DNA of 64,000 nucleotides from Rhypophila decipiens. Lineage: Eukaryota > Ascomycota > Sordariomycetes > Sordariales > Naviculisporaceae. Every line of letters begins with the position of its first letter. The first letter of the stretch is position 1. This document shows positions 24,087 to 35,029 of this stretch, piece after piece. Under the pieces are notes generated by a model. That model saw nothing but the letters and a program-made list of their open reading frames with translations. It was not told the DNA's origin and ran no database searches. The stretch lies in the NCBI GenBank assembly GCA_033297075.1, contig MU858085.1:62001-126000 (forward strand). The letters are read 5' to 3'. The position numbers were made by a program, and so were the translations under genes.

Positions 24087-25484
24087 TGCTGGGCCTGGAA
24101 TTATGACTGCAGTCCGAACTGAGCCGGCTCGAAAAATATGAACCGAAACGACATGAGTGAAGCGAGAGAGCGAAATCCTTCTGTGCCACAGTGCACAACA
24201 GCCTGTGTGATGAAATGGTCGGGTCACGGTTACACAAATAAGGCCAGCAGTCGCCGGGAACAGGGCCATCCCCTGAAATGACATCTATTTTTCGCAGACT
24301 CCTTCAGCAGTTGAAGTTCCTGTTCCTGTTCCTGGCTGCGCCTGCCTGCTGCCTGCCTGGCCAGAATAAAGCCATACGAAGTATGGATACAGGTACCCGC
24401 GCCAGCTGTCCAAACACTTGTTATATCCCTTTCGAGGTAATGGAAATGTAAGAGAATCCTTCAAGTGGCAGACAGACCAACCGACCGGTCAACACCATGT
24501 CAGCATAGGAACGGGATTTAATTACACTCTCATGCGGCGCCTTTTGTCGATGCAGTCCGAGTCCTTGCATGTTGCGTGTCAAAAAATTTTCCAAAACCAA
24601 CAGAGATGGAAAGAAAATTCGAGAGGGTGTGTGTGAAAGACTTTTAATGAATGCTCTCTTCATGAACGGTCGGTATCTTGTGTTGGTGGTTTGTGGTGCC
24701 ACCTTTCAGTTGCGCCTTTTCCCCTTGTTAGATGGGCTAGGTAACCCAAATGGTCGATAGCAGTCAGAATAGAGTTATCTGCGAGACATGACCATTGAGC
24801 CAAGTCTAGGTGTGACGTCTGTTTTGGCTCGCTTTAAAGCTGGTGTTAGTCTGACTTTGACTCTCCTTCTCATTTGGCTTCAAACACAACACAATCACTG
24901 CAAGGAATGTGAACAAAAGTCTGGATATAAACCAATTTGGCCCTCTCGCGCAGGGGGAAAGTGAGCCTCGTCGTGGTTGTGAAATTACATTAAGTAATAT
25001 ATAAAAGGTACTTGAAGTAAATAGCGATGTGCTTTTGTTCTTTCATTTCAGAACACACAAATCCGCCACAAGAAAGACGTCAAAAAGAGGATGCCATGCC
25101 CGTCCAAACCAAGCCAACCACCGCCCAGACCCAACTGGTAGAAACATGTGTCATCCGGGCCAAAAGTATTAACACCGCCATTAAAAGATGGCGGGTAAAA
25201 TGAAATGACATGAAAAGGGGTATAATGTTTGTGAGTGTTTTCGTCGCTGGTAACCCAAGTTCGAAAGGAAAGGGCATGATGAATGGCAATGGGAAAAAGC
25301 AGGCATGCCGGGGGAATCTATATTCGAATGACGACACAGACACACAAAAGGTCAAATGCTCCAACCGACCCCCCTATTTGTGGCTTAAAGTAGGCACAAA
25401 AGAAACCAAATTGAGTTCATATCCAAGAAAAAGGCTTTTTAATGATGTCAAAGGTGAACGACGCAAGGAGACGAGGGAATGCCC

Positions 25485-26588
25485 TTAGTAGTCGTATCTG
25501 TAGCACAGACCCTGCTCGAAAGTGTCCATGATATCCCGAACGCGGACGTTGGGGCGGATTCCGTCCATGTTGATGACGGTGTCCATGGTGATGGCGCCGT
25601 TGGGTCCGTTGCCGTCGATAGAGGTTCTGCGCGAGGCCTTCTGGTTCTGCCAGACACGGAAGTTGCGGTCGATGAAGCCGTGGTGGAGCCAGAAGGTCGG
25701 GTCGCCGACCGAGGCGTAAACATCGGCCATGACGGAGCCGATACCGTTGTGGCCCCATGCATGGGCACCTCCCTCAGAGCAGGCAGCCATGTTGGCGAAT
25801 CCGTCGCGGTCGTTGCAGGCCTTGACCATGGCGGCGTTGGTGTTTTGGGTCTTGGCTCCGTCACCATTGCGGGAGAGGCAGTGACGAACGTTGCCCGTGC
25901 CGGGGCCAATGTTGAGGACGGTGTTGGCGAATTGCTTTGGGCATGTTAGGTCTGTCTTCAGGGATTGAGGGGGTGGTAATAAACTTACGCCATTCGTCAC
26001 ACAGCGTCCCTGGATGGCAATGGCTCCGAACCACTTGGCAGAGAAGATGGAAGATTGCGAGAAGCGGCCGGCATACTTGGTCTCGTCGAACCAGGGAAGG
26101 GGAGCGGTGAAGCTGCACTCCTTGCGCAGGATATCCTCAAAGGTCCACAGATAGTATCGGTGCCACAAGAGGAACATGCGGTTTCCGTGCACCTGGGGGG
26201 TGAACTTCTGGTGAAGGCGGACGAGGTCCTCGTATCTGTTCTGAGCGGGGCTGCCGGCCACCTTGCTGGGTGCTCGCATCAGGCACTTGATGGCGTCGAC
26301 AAAGTTCTGTCGCTGGGCGTCGGTGAGGGACGAGCTGTGCCATTCGCGGCGGTACGAGGGGTTCGAGCAGAGCGCCTTGATACGGAAACTGTCATCCTTG
26401 TAGACCTTGGTCGACCCGGGCACGATCAACTGCTTCTTCTTCGCATCGTTGAGGTTGAGAGGGCCATCGTGCGAGGTGTTGAAGGCGTCTGGGGGGAGCG
26501 CTGGTGCCAGGTCGGCCCGGGGACTCAGGGGACCGGCGATCACAGCTGCCGCCGAAGCAAGAGTTAAAGAAATAAACGAGAGACGCAT
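25485..26588 (-). CDS. Secreted tyrosinase / polyphenol oxidase
   Basis: Two exons (26588–25989 and 25934–25485) encode 349 residues. An N-terminal signal peptide (MRLSFISLTLASAAAVIA) predicts secretion. The type-3 dicopper centre is complete. Copper A has His126 (VRLHQK), His134 (QVHGN) and His143 (LLWHRYYLW). Copper B has His258 and His262 (GAHAWGHNG) and the FWLHHGFIDR pair at 284–285. The enzyme would hydroxylate phenols and/or oxidise catechols to quinones. It lacks the C-terminal lid domain of intracellular melanin tyrosinases and so resembles the short secreted fungal tyrosinases and catechol oxidases. The 54-bp intron (GTAAGT…AAAG, 25988–25935) has no stop and is a multiple of three. 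An unspliced frame is therefore also open, but splicing gives the expected TNG–QFANTVLNIG junction. It stands alone between long spacers. Confidence 0.94.
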   Translation of the reverse strand: MRLSFISLTLASAAAVIAGPLSPRADLAPALPPDAFNTSHDGPLNLNDAKKKQLIVPGSTKVYKDDSFRIKALCSNPSYRREWHSSSLTDAQRQNFVDAIKCLMRAPSKVAGSPAQNRYEDLVRLHQKFTPQVHGNRMFLLWHRYYLWTFEDILRKECSFTAPLPWFDETKYAGRFSQSSIFSAKWFGAIAIQGRCVTNGVSLLPPPQSLKTDLTCPKQFANTVLNIGPGTGNVRHCLSRNGDGAKTQNTNAAMVKACNDRDGFANMAACSEGGAHAWGHNGIGSVMADVYASVGDPTFWLHHGFIDRNFRVWQNQKASRRTSIDGNGPNGAITMDTVINMDGIRPNVRVRDIMDTFEQGLCYRYDY

Positions 26589-29167
26589 CGTGATTAATTA
26601 TTTATTTTGTCAAAAATAATTAAATCAACGATGGAAAGAGGCTGAATTAAAAGGATTAGTGACGCTAGAAACTCCTCATATAAACGAGTGCGGAGGAGTG
26701 GGCATTACTGCTTGTCAAGAGAAAAGCAGAAAAGGCAGCAGCAAAAAACAGCAAGCAGCGCGGAGGCTGGGCGTCCAGGACCCTTATACGAACCACATCA
26801 CGGGGTTACCAGGATACGGGATACGGGTGACGGGCCCATCAGACGATAATAATAGCGCTTCCTCCAGTGCTCCTCTCATTCCACGCCATGGTAATCAAAC
26901 CCGGTCGAGTCCCATTTCCTGGCACCTGCGGCTTGTCGACGGATTTTCCTCTGGTCGCCCACTCCCTCCGCCTTTGCTGCTGCCCGGGGCCCCTTAATTT
27001 TGTTTGGGCTTAGCTCGCTTGGCTGCCCCACATATACCGTGGTATTGGATGGCTTGTCGCAGGGATTCTCAGGGGCCAAGCGCCAATAGCAACAAGTCCC
27101 TGGTGGAGAAGCTTTGTCCGAACCTGGTTTGGTAGGGCGGGAAATGGGGGCTGAGCGGCCAAGACAGGGGTAAGGGGAGTGTGCGTCAACTGTCAGCACC
27201 CATCACGTCGCGAAACAACTGGCAGCTTTCCGACTGTGAGATGCGAAAACGTGCCAAAGGGATTCGGAGATGCGGGGTTATGATGGTTGATGGATATCTC
27301 ATCGAAACACAGTGGAAGCCGTTATAATGTTTTATTTTGCGCTCGCCTTGTAATTGTATTAGCAGAAGCTCCGTCGCAGGTCCACTGACAAGACTTACAA
27401 AAGCCGCAAACGTTTCCTTGTTTCCCTTCCTCCAGATGCCAACCCACTGCGTTCCACAATGGAGCAGAGCAAACACACAAAAAGGATTCTCAATGACAGC
27501 GACGCGCCGCAGCACGGAAAGACGGCACCCTCTCGGGCACAAAAATCGCAAAAAGCACCTGATAATTGCTTGACCGACGTGTCGGCCAGCTGCAGCATCT
27601 GTGTGCTTGTGGAATCAGATGTGCATCTCGTGTCCCGAACAGGCATAGGCCAGGCATTCGACAGCCTGGGGTATGCAGTGGCACTCGTATCCTCCAGCGG
27701 CGAGTGGAAATGACTGCCCCGCCTGATCTCGCCAATGCCAGATGATTGGACGCCCAGGACATGAGGAAAAGTGGTGTTTTTATTTCCGATCGACACCGTA
27801 ACGGTCAGGGCTCAAGCGAATTATCGCACAGATGTCCTTGCTCGGACCAGCTCCACATCAACATCGGACCAATTATTTTCCTTGCCGGATCCGTCAGCCC
27901 CTCGACATCCAGTCTTGCCGATCATGTCCTGATTGTGATAAAGGGGACCGAGAGGAATCCGTGGGCGTCCGGAGAGGCTTGGAGGATCGGGCGACTTTCT
28001 CTTGTCAACGTTGGACGGGCCGAGAGAGGGGCATATTGTGAGTCTTGCGTGTTGATGGCTGAGCAAATCGCCGCCACCTGGAAAATGAGAGTCAGCATTC
28101 ACCTGTTGGTAAGCCTTTCTAAACGAATCCTAACCAGGACATATGAGTTACACTTACTATAAACGAGTATATCATTCTAGTGCTAGACGTTCGTATCACA
28201 CAAGCGCACAGTAGAGGAGGGTGACATCACCCAGACAACGGTGCAGGGTCCATGTCAAAAGGAGGTCCTGAGCCGCATATTTGAGAGCAGCTGTGGAAAA
28301 TCGGCAACCCAATTCTAAGAACCCAGGCTTTCGCATCCTTCTTGTGACACCCGACGGAGATGATTTCGGTAACAAGATATTATACGAGAGGGGAACCAGC
28401 GAAGGAGTCGTTTTTGTTGTTGTTTCTGAGTTTAGTAGGAGCTCGAGTTTCCACGTGCAGCATCGGCGGCCCAAGGCATGCTGGATGTTGAACTGGTCGT
28501 CAACGATGAAGAAGACAACAGCGTGTTGAGAGTACGGGAACTGCAAGGGCTGCGGAAAAGTCGGCACAGAAGCGGCGCTGGTCCGGCGAACCTCGGCCCA
28601 GCCCAGTACCAATCGCCAAGTCGATGATGGAGGTGTCCAGTGACTCCAGTGTTTGTGGTATCGCGCTGCTGCACCCTATTGCCAAGTTCTGAAGCATGAG
28701 TGTGACCCCCGAGAGCTGAGTTGTATCCTGAGGTTATTAATGGTGCCCATGGAATTTAGGATGACGATTGCAAGAGACCCATCGCAATAGGGTTGAGAGT
28801 CTTGGTCAGAAACCGCCCACAGTTTGGTTTGAACTTCGGTAAAACCTTTGAGCAGGAACCGACCAAACAGGATATCTTTGACCTTTGCTTAAGGGCAGGA
28901 AGGCACGACTGCCAGCGTCCCGTCATTCGCCGCCCTCTTTAGTCTCAACCGGGCCTTCCGTCCGAACCAGAACTGTGCAATTCATCCAGAGGATATCCAT
29001 ACCATTAGTACAGTACTCAGCTTGCCAGAACTCGTGTATTGAACCAGCCGTCATGGTTCTTTCGATGGTTCGCCCGCCATATACGCTCTAACCATCCATG
29101 CATTTCAAGCCGTATCATCAGACCAAATCCAGGTATAGCGTTCACCTCCATCCTAAATTCGCCGCTT
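26589..29167. other. Intergenic region upstream of tyrosinase, nothing recognised
   Basis: 2.6 kb holding the tyrosinase promoter and the 3' flank of the Zn2Cys6 regulator. Several open frames of 80–140 codons lie on both strands, with no domain and no sensible splice joining. Confidence 0.45.
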
Positions 29168-31137
29168 TCATTGTGGTCTCCTCAACAATGGCATTACTTT
29201 TTGCCCCGGCATGGGGCTAGGCATCACCGCTCCGCCATCCATACGAATCAACATGCTCGGGTATCGAAAAGGGACCTGCACCGATTAGACAAAAACAGGA
29301 CAAATTAAACGTCACGAGAAGAGACATACCTGATTAATAACACCTGCATGCCTCAGCCCTGCCTGGCGAGCAATACAGTTCAACCTCGCCGTGACCCATT
29401 CTCGCTGTGTGGGCGAACAAAAGTCAATGTTCTTGATTGACACCAGCGGCCAGGTGAGGAAAAATCCCGCGAGGGATTTGATGTTCGAGCCCTCAAAGAA
29501 ACCATCACTCCCGCACGCAAAACCCACTCCAGATTGTCCCATCACCCTCCGTAGCACATCATCATCACTGCCCAATTCCCTCAAGGCCCTTGACTCGGGG
29601 AATTTAACATGGCGATAAGTCGACCCAGCCGGCCTCGGCGGCGGCCTCCAACCCAACAAAACAGGCACCGAAGCAATAATATCCGCAATAACTCCCTCGC
29701 AGATCTGCCTCACGACGATATACTCTGGCATATCGCAATAATCACCACCACCACCAGAAGAATGCTTAGAAAGCCACGCCATAAGTCGAATATTACTCGA
29801 CGCGAGAATCAACCTCGACACCCTTGCCGTATTCCACAGACTAGCAGTCATGACATCCGGATAAACATCCACCCGCCCGGGATATACCTCCGACTCTTGC
29901 AAATTCCCAGAAAACCTCGGATCACCAACCTCGCCGATCCAAGTAAGCGTCTGAGATGGCGGCACACGGCTCAGAAACTGAGCAATCTCCCGATCAAGCA
30001 ACCTCACCCTCGCCAAAAGCTCCGTGATCTCTTCAATTTCCCGCCCCCACAATGATCTCCCCGGATTCTCGCGCTTCAAAGCCGTAACTCGTTCCATCAT
30101 GCTCGAAACTTGAGCTCGTATTTCTGCAGTCCGCAAGACCAACCTCTGACTTGTGGCCATTAAACCCCCAATTTCATCCTCCTCAACCCCATCCATCCAG
30201 AAATCAACCCCCAACGGCGGACCCTGACCGTGTGATAACGACAGACTGATGATATGTTGCCTTACTGCGTGAAACAAGACCCTCCCGATTTTACCCCCCC
30301 TCAAGAAGTTGTCCTTGCCCCTCGACTTGACAAGCTGAATCGCCCCTGTAATGTGCGTTTTCCAGAGCAACATCTCGGTTTCTTTCACAGCCGTTATGGA
30401 CTCGAATAAACTTAGTAACAAGACTGTTGCCAGTGTTGAGTCTTGCTCTGCGGTCCTGGGGTCTTTTAGTGCCAGGTGAGTTCGGCCTAGAGCGAGGGTG
30501 TGCATTTTCAAGGTTAGAGTTTTGAGGTTTAGGCTGGAGGATTTCTCGAGGTTGGATAGGAGGGCTAGGGAGCAGGCGGTGAATGCACCTCGCAGGGGGG
30601 AATCTTGGGCGGATGTTTGTAAAAGTGGCGCTAGGTAGGATAGGAATCCTTGCTGTGAGTGTGAGGTGCCTACTACACCTGAGGCTGAGAATGATGTGTT
30701 GTTATTGTGGGGGAGGAGGATAAAGTTTGCTGCGAAAAGACAGGCTGCTCGTTCTGTTAAGGGGGTTGTTGGACTTCGCGGGGGTGTGAGACTGGAGGTG
30801 TATTGTGGCTCTGATGAGGAGGAGGATGAAGAAGAGGACTGTCCAGAAATATATGATGAAGTAGAGCCTGTTCTGTGTCTGCTAATCGGGACCTTTGGCC
30901 GGGTGCCGCCCTGATCATCATGATGGACTACGGGGTCCCATTCTGGCTTGTATCCGCCGCATTCTCTCTTGGACTTTTCGCATCGTCTACACGTGGGCCT
31001 GCCCTCATCGCACTAACGTTCAACTGATCAGGCTGTTGTTAAAACCAAAGATAGGTATGCTTCAAGTGAGGAAATACCTTGATGCGTCGAGCACGACATG
31101 TAAAACATCCGTGCGACGGCCTCCCGAGATACACCAT
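29168..31137 (-). CDS. Zn(II)2Cys6 transcription factor
   Basis: Three exons (31137–31078, 31012–29330, 29275–29168) make 616 residues in one frame. The binuclear zinc cluster is at residues 11–38, Cys-X2-Cys-X6-Cys-X6-Cys-X2-Cys-X6-Cys (CFTCRARRIK joined to CDEGRPTCRRCEKSKREC), with intron 1 directly before the third Cys codon, a frequent position in this family. A Ser-rich linker with PPRSPTTPLT follows. The rest is a helical fungal regulatory domain (TLALGRTHLALKDPRTAE, SLFESITAVKETEMLLWKTH, HITGAIQLVKSRG). The short last exon (VPFRYPSMLIRMDGG) was added because donor GTATGT and acceptor TGCAG keep the frame. Without it the frame ends ten bases into the intron. Its targets are unknown. The nearest neighbours are the tyrosinase and Med18 genes, with no sign of a cluster. 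Confidence 0.88.
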
Positions 31138-31833
31138 TGCCTAAAAGCAACATGAATCTCTGCAGGCTGTGGAATCAAATATTTCGCATGTTTGGGTGGA
31201 TCGGAACTTGTAAGTGAAAGGTGAGGAGCGGTGTGAATAGAGTTATGAATCATGCAGGACGGACGTTTCAATCGCGCATCTTGGCAGGAGATCCATATCC
31301 GTTCTTAGCTCACAGAGGCACAGGAGCGGGGAAAGGGGCGAGGGCGAGGGCCCACCACTCGTTAGCTTGCCTCACCTTCATCTAGTAACGACATCACTTC
31401 CACACGTATCACATATTTCATCATCAAGTGAAGAAGATCAAGGGTGTTGCATAAAGCAGCGATGTATGTAGTTCATTGTTCCATCGTCCATTATGCATGA
31501 CTGTTGTATCAGGGCATCGTCAGGATCCCACAAACGCCCAGGATAGGAAATAATTCCAGCCACAAAGTAAAGAGCCCGATACAAATAAGAAACACATGAT
31601 GACCAGCCTCGACAGCGCATACGTCTGCTGTCCCTAGGACTCCATATTCCCACACATGAACGCATTATGATAATATACACCAGAGATCTGAGTAATCTTC
31701 CCAAGTCATGTCAAGACACTTTCAACACCCCTCGTATATGCCTTGGACTTGTACGAGCCTGCATCGGCTCCACAGGGTCATGCCATACTGTCAGTCACTC
31801 CCTGGAAATTAGGGTTTAACCCCCTTGAACTGC
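31138..31833. other. intergenic spacer, nothing recognised
   Basis: 700 bp between the regulator's start and the Med18 downstream extension. Both flanks are read from the minus strand. Confidence 0.45.
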
Positions 31834-32330
31834 TCATCCGAGTCTTGGTAGACTTTGAGTCCCCGGGGCCAGTATGGATTGAACCAATGTGGCTGCCAAT
31901 TTCTCCGTATCATCGAGGCGCGGGTCCTGCTCGCTGGAAGAAGATGGACTGTTGCGGTTTCCACTCGAGAAATCTGCGGTCTGGGTTAGCCATTGGAGAC
32001 CGAAGTCAGGTCAGGTTCGTACTTACCATTGGTGTGCTCATTGCTATGTCCCTTGCCATCAACCATTTCTTTAGAGGTCGCGATGTAATGGCTATCCTCC
32101 AACATTTCATCGTCTGCCTCATCGTCTGACATGATGTTGCCGCCCTTGGTGTCGATGTCCGTATTGTTCAAGTCGGTATTGAAACGGTGGGTGCTCGACG
32201 GGGACGGGCCAGCTCCAAATCCATTCTCGTCAATCGCGTCAACAGTCGCCTCCCAGTCTTCCTCCTCCGAGTATTCCTCCTCCGTGTCTGTAATACCCGA
32301 CACTATTGAGTTTTCGGTGCCGACAGCCTT
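31834..32330 (-). other. In-frame, spliced coding-like extension beyond the Med18 stop
   Basis: Directly after the Med18 TAG (32333–32331) the same frame stays open for 101 codons (KAVGTENSIVSGITDTEEE and an acidic, Asn/Ser-rich stretch) to a GTAAGT donor at 32026. An acceptor GCAG ends at 31974, and the second part (31973–31834) continues in phase as DFSSGNRNSPSSS to DTEKLAATLVQSILAPGTQS before TGA. The composition and the phase-consistent 52-bp intron look like real coding sequence. It could be the ancestral C-terminus of Med18 cut off by a nonsense change, a readthrough product, or a sign of a base-calling error at one position. No better start was found for a separate gene; the first ATG in it is near 32130. 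Confidence 0.5.
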
Positions 32331-33089
32331 CTAGACTTGCCGTGGTTCCATAATTCGAGTGTCGTGGGTCCGACGATCAATGATCTTAAAGTCGAAGACG
32401 CCGATCAAGGCCTTGCGAGCATTCTCGAGCCGTGCATGGGCCTGTTGCATGCCGTCCGGCGTCGATTCGACTTGAATCCGGACGAACAAGATGGCAAATG
32501 GGGGCCAATTTGTGACTCCGGCCAAGTTGGGGATGTAGTTGTCCAAGTCGGTGCCGGCCGGGACAGGCAGGGTCTGTACAAGGGCATATTCGAGACCGTT
32601 GTGCCACCAGTGGTAAGACTCCTCGACGTACTCGTTCTTGGTGACAAACTTGTTTTGGGCGAGGATCTTGTCCATTCTGGAATCGTTGATCTCGATCACC
32701 TTGCGCTGTGTGTTGGTCGGAGGGTTGCGGTTGCTCACAACATCTGGCAGGTCGGTGAACCTGAGCCGGTGCATCTTGCCCTGGCCGATGTTGACCGGGC
32801 CGCCAGTTGAGATGGCGGCCAGGGCTTCGTCGGTGACATCGACGCGATCCTGGATGATGTAGGACTGCCTGGTGAAGATTTGGTGCAGCTCCTGCCACAC
32901 CTGGGCGTTGGGCCCCCGCTCCTTCTGGAGGTCCTTGATGGCTGGCAGACCTTTGGCGCCAGGTGTCAGATGGCGGACCCTTGTGAAACGGTGTCGCTCA
33001 CGAATCTCTGTAAAGCCACGGAGGAGTGCACGCGCCCTGGTCACCTCGTTGTTGGCGACGACGGTTGTCATAAACACCTCATGTGTCAT
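32331..33089 (-). CDS. MED18: Mediator complex subunit 18 (Srb5-like)
   Basis: Single open frame of 252 residues. It starts MTHEVFMTTVVANNEVTRAR, typical of fungal Med18, and keeps the family landmarks: ALLRGFTEIRERHRFTRV, KGLPAIKDLQKERGP, QSYIIQDRVDV, MHRLRFTDLPD, VEESYHWWHNGLEYAL and KALIGVFDFKIIDRRTHDTR. Med18 forms the movable jaw of the Mediator head together with Med20 and contacts RNA polymerase II. The core fold is complete before the stop. The ATG at 33089 is preferred; 33071 is an in-frame second choice. The stop is a TAG at 32333–32331 and the frame continues open behind it (see 31834–32330), so the true C-terminus may be longer. Confidence 0.9.
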   Translation of the reverse strand: MTHEVFMTTVVANNEVTRARALLRGFTEIRERHRFTRVRHLTPGAKGLPAIKDLQKERGPNAQVWQELHQIFTRQSYIIQDRVDVTDEALAAISTGGPVNIGQGKMHRLRFTDLPDVVSNRNPPTNTQRKVIEINDSRMDKILAQNKFVTKNEYVEESYHWWHNGLEYALVQTLPVPAGTDLDNYIPNLAGVTNWPPFAILFVRIQVESTPDGMQQAHARLENARKALIGVFDFKIIDRRTHDTRIMEPRQV

Positions 33090-35029
33090 TGTGGGCGGTT
33101 GTCGATTGTCGAGTGGTTCTATTCTGAAAAGAGATCCAATTTCCGGGGAAAGGCTGGAAGGTGTGTGTTCTAGGAAAGAGAACAGAAAGAAGCACAGAAG
33201 AATTGAAAGGTGCTGTGTCTTTTATGGTGCGCAGGAGGAACCGGGACAGGAAAGTCTAAAGTTTAACTTTGGTGAAGTTTACTGCAGTGGGGCAGCATCT
33301 CAACAGAGCTCTGTAGGGCAACAGAGTCACGTGACAGGCCCTGCTTTATTCTCAGACAGCATGTGATTGGCCAACCGAGCAAGGTGTCAATGGAGATCAG
33401 GCACCAAAGTTAAAAGACGGGGAAGAAGCTAGAAGTAAGTATTTGGCCAGGAATGTTATGTCTCTTTGTCGGAACTGTTCTGAGGAGGCTGGTGTGGGGA
33501 ATCACAGCTGCTCTTGACCTTCATTATTTATAGGATTAGGGGATCAAGGCGACGTGATGTATGGGGTTGACCTAGCAGTGAAACCAATCCGGGCTGGTCA
33601 GTTGGCTGTTGAACATTGAAAGACTGTTTGTTTACAGTGTGCATATATGCAGTCCACTTTGTTTAATTCTGTGACTCAGGTACGGTAGACCCAGTCATTG
33701 TTCCACATGTGACAGCGCTCACCATTGACTTTAACGGGTCATCATATATAGAGGATAGGAAAGTTTATTGCGGGTTATACTTGATATTAGATCCTGGGCA
33801 CTAGTTCCAAGCTGACTGAGTTGTATCCCCTCAAAAGCCCAGGTATTCACGAGTCCTCCCTAGTCTGCGAAAAATCAACGCCCAGAGGGTCTGGTAATGA
33901 CCTCCTGTACTTTGGTGTAATTTTGTAATCGAAAATATCAATTCGAGTGTCTGCGTTGTACAGGCTGTATGTTTCATGAAACCACGAGATCGATCATTCC
34001 AATCTAGAATCATACAGAAGTTGCTGCAATCGACTGCTTTTATGATTTATCACCAGACGGCGCCAACTTATGCCGCCTTCACCGAAAACACAATGTCAGG
34101 GTCTGCCTTCACCTCTGCTATATAAAGTTAGTCTTGATTCTGAACCAGGAATATTGCAATTCTTCCTGTGGCCGGTAAAACTGCTGAGAGTTCCTCGCAG
34201 CGTTGGCTTCACCTCAGCGGAAATAAAACATGTCCAAGTTACCAAGTATCACAGCTAACAAATAACCAAACATCATGAAGACTTTGAAGACTACAATGAG
34301 CAGTGTCAGCGTGTCATACGGGCAGGGCAGATGTCGCTTCGATGATCTTGGCGAGTATGGCGGCTTTGTGTGACAAGCGGCCACGAATTTCATTCATGTC
34401 ATTGGTCAGCCTTGTGAATGAATTACATCCACATCTGAATCACCTCGATCGGACTTGGCGACTGCAACTTGGGGTATATGATGCTACAAAAAACGCCCTT
34501 GACCAACTCATGTGCTGCGGCACTTATCTTCAAGGTAGTAATGCCCCGCGTTCTGTTGACGAACAACCGTCGTGATCCTTGTTGGGCTCCTTCTGCAAAC
34601 GGCAGGTGTTTAGGAAGTGACGACTGCGACGGGGATTAGGTTCTGACAAGATAACAATACACGTGACATCATTACTCGCTCCTACCTTTCCTACCATGTC
34701 TGCAAAACGCCCAAGGAAAGTGAGACTGTGATACCGGAGAGTGATCATCACCGATGCTGCCTGCCTTGATGGGGCAGGTTGCACCGCTGACCAAAACCCG
34801 CATGCAATGATGCAGAGCGCACCTTCTGTTCCACCTCGTCCAGATTTTGAAATTAGACATGGACTGCAGCATTTGTCAAGTCACACCAACATGAATCCTT
34901 TTAAAACCGAACCATGCCCAACTACAGACTTCACTCCGCATCCTGTCCCAGTGTCATCTTGGCGGCCGCGAACTCGGCGGAACCGACCTTTTTGTTCTTA
35001 GTTTGGATATCTGCACTCTCTGACTCGAC
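33090..35029. other. Divergent spacer between Med18 and the M6-like protease
   Basis: 1.9 kb between two diverging genes. No gene was recognised. Open frames up to 90 codons are scattered without domain content. Confidence 0.45.

Larger units (their letters stand above)
22117..25484. other. Long intergenic region with an assembly gap
   Basis: 3.4 kb without a recognisable gene. The left half is AT-rich. The centre holds the GC-rich block, ten Ns and a C19 run listed below. The right part (24500–25484) is the 3' flank of the tyrosinase gene. Confidence 0.5.

Noticed and set aside
23675..24141. Gly/Pro-rich frames crossing the N gap
   Set aside because: They pass through Ns and homopolymers of doubtful quality, so no protein can be claimed.
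18049..31137. Secondary-metabolite cluster made of flavin oxidase, kinase-like protein, tyrosinase and Zn2Cys6 regulator
   Set aside because: There is no backbone synthase, the genes are kilobases apart and an assembly gap lies between them, so the grouping is not supported.
31438..31704. 88-codon minus-strand frame between Med18 tail and the Zn2Cys6 gene
   Set aside because: No start context, no domain and no splice partner.
32298..32333. Tiny intron removing the Med18 TAG (GTCTAG … AATAG, about 34 bp)
   Set aside because: Too short, poor donor, and joining it would put the acidic tail out of frame.
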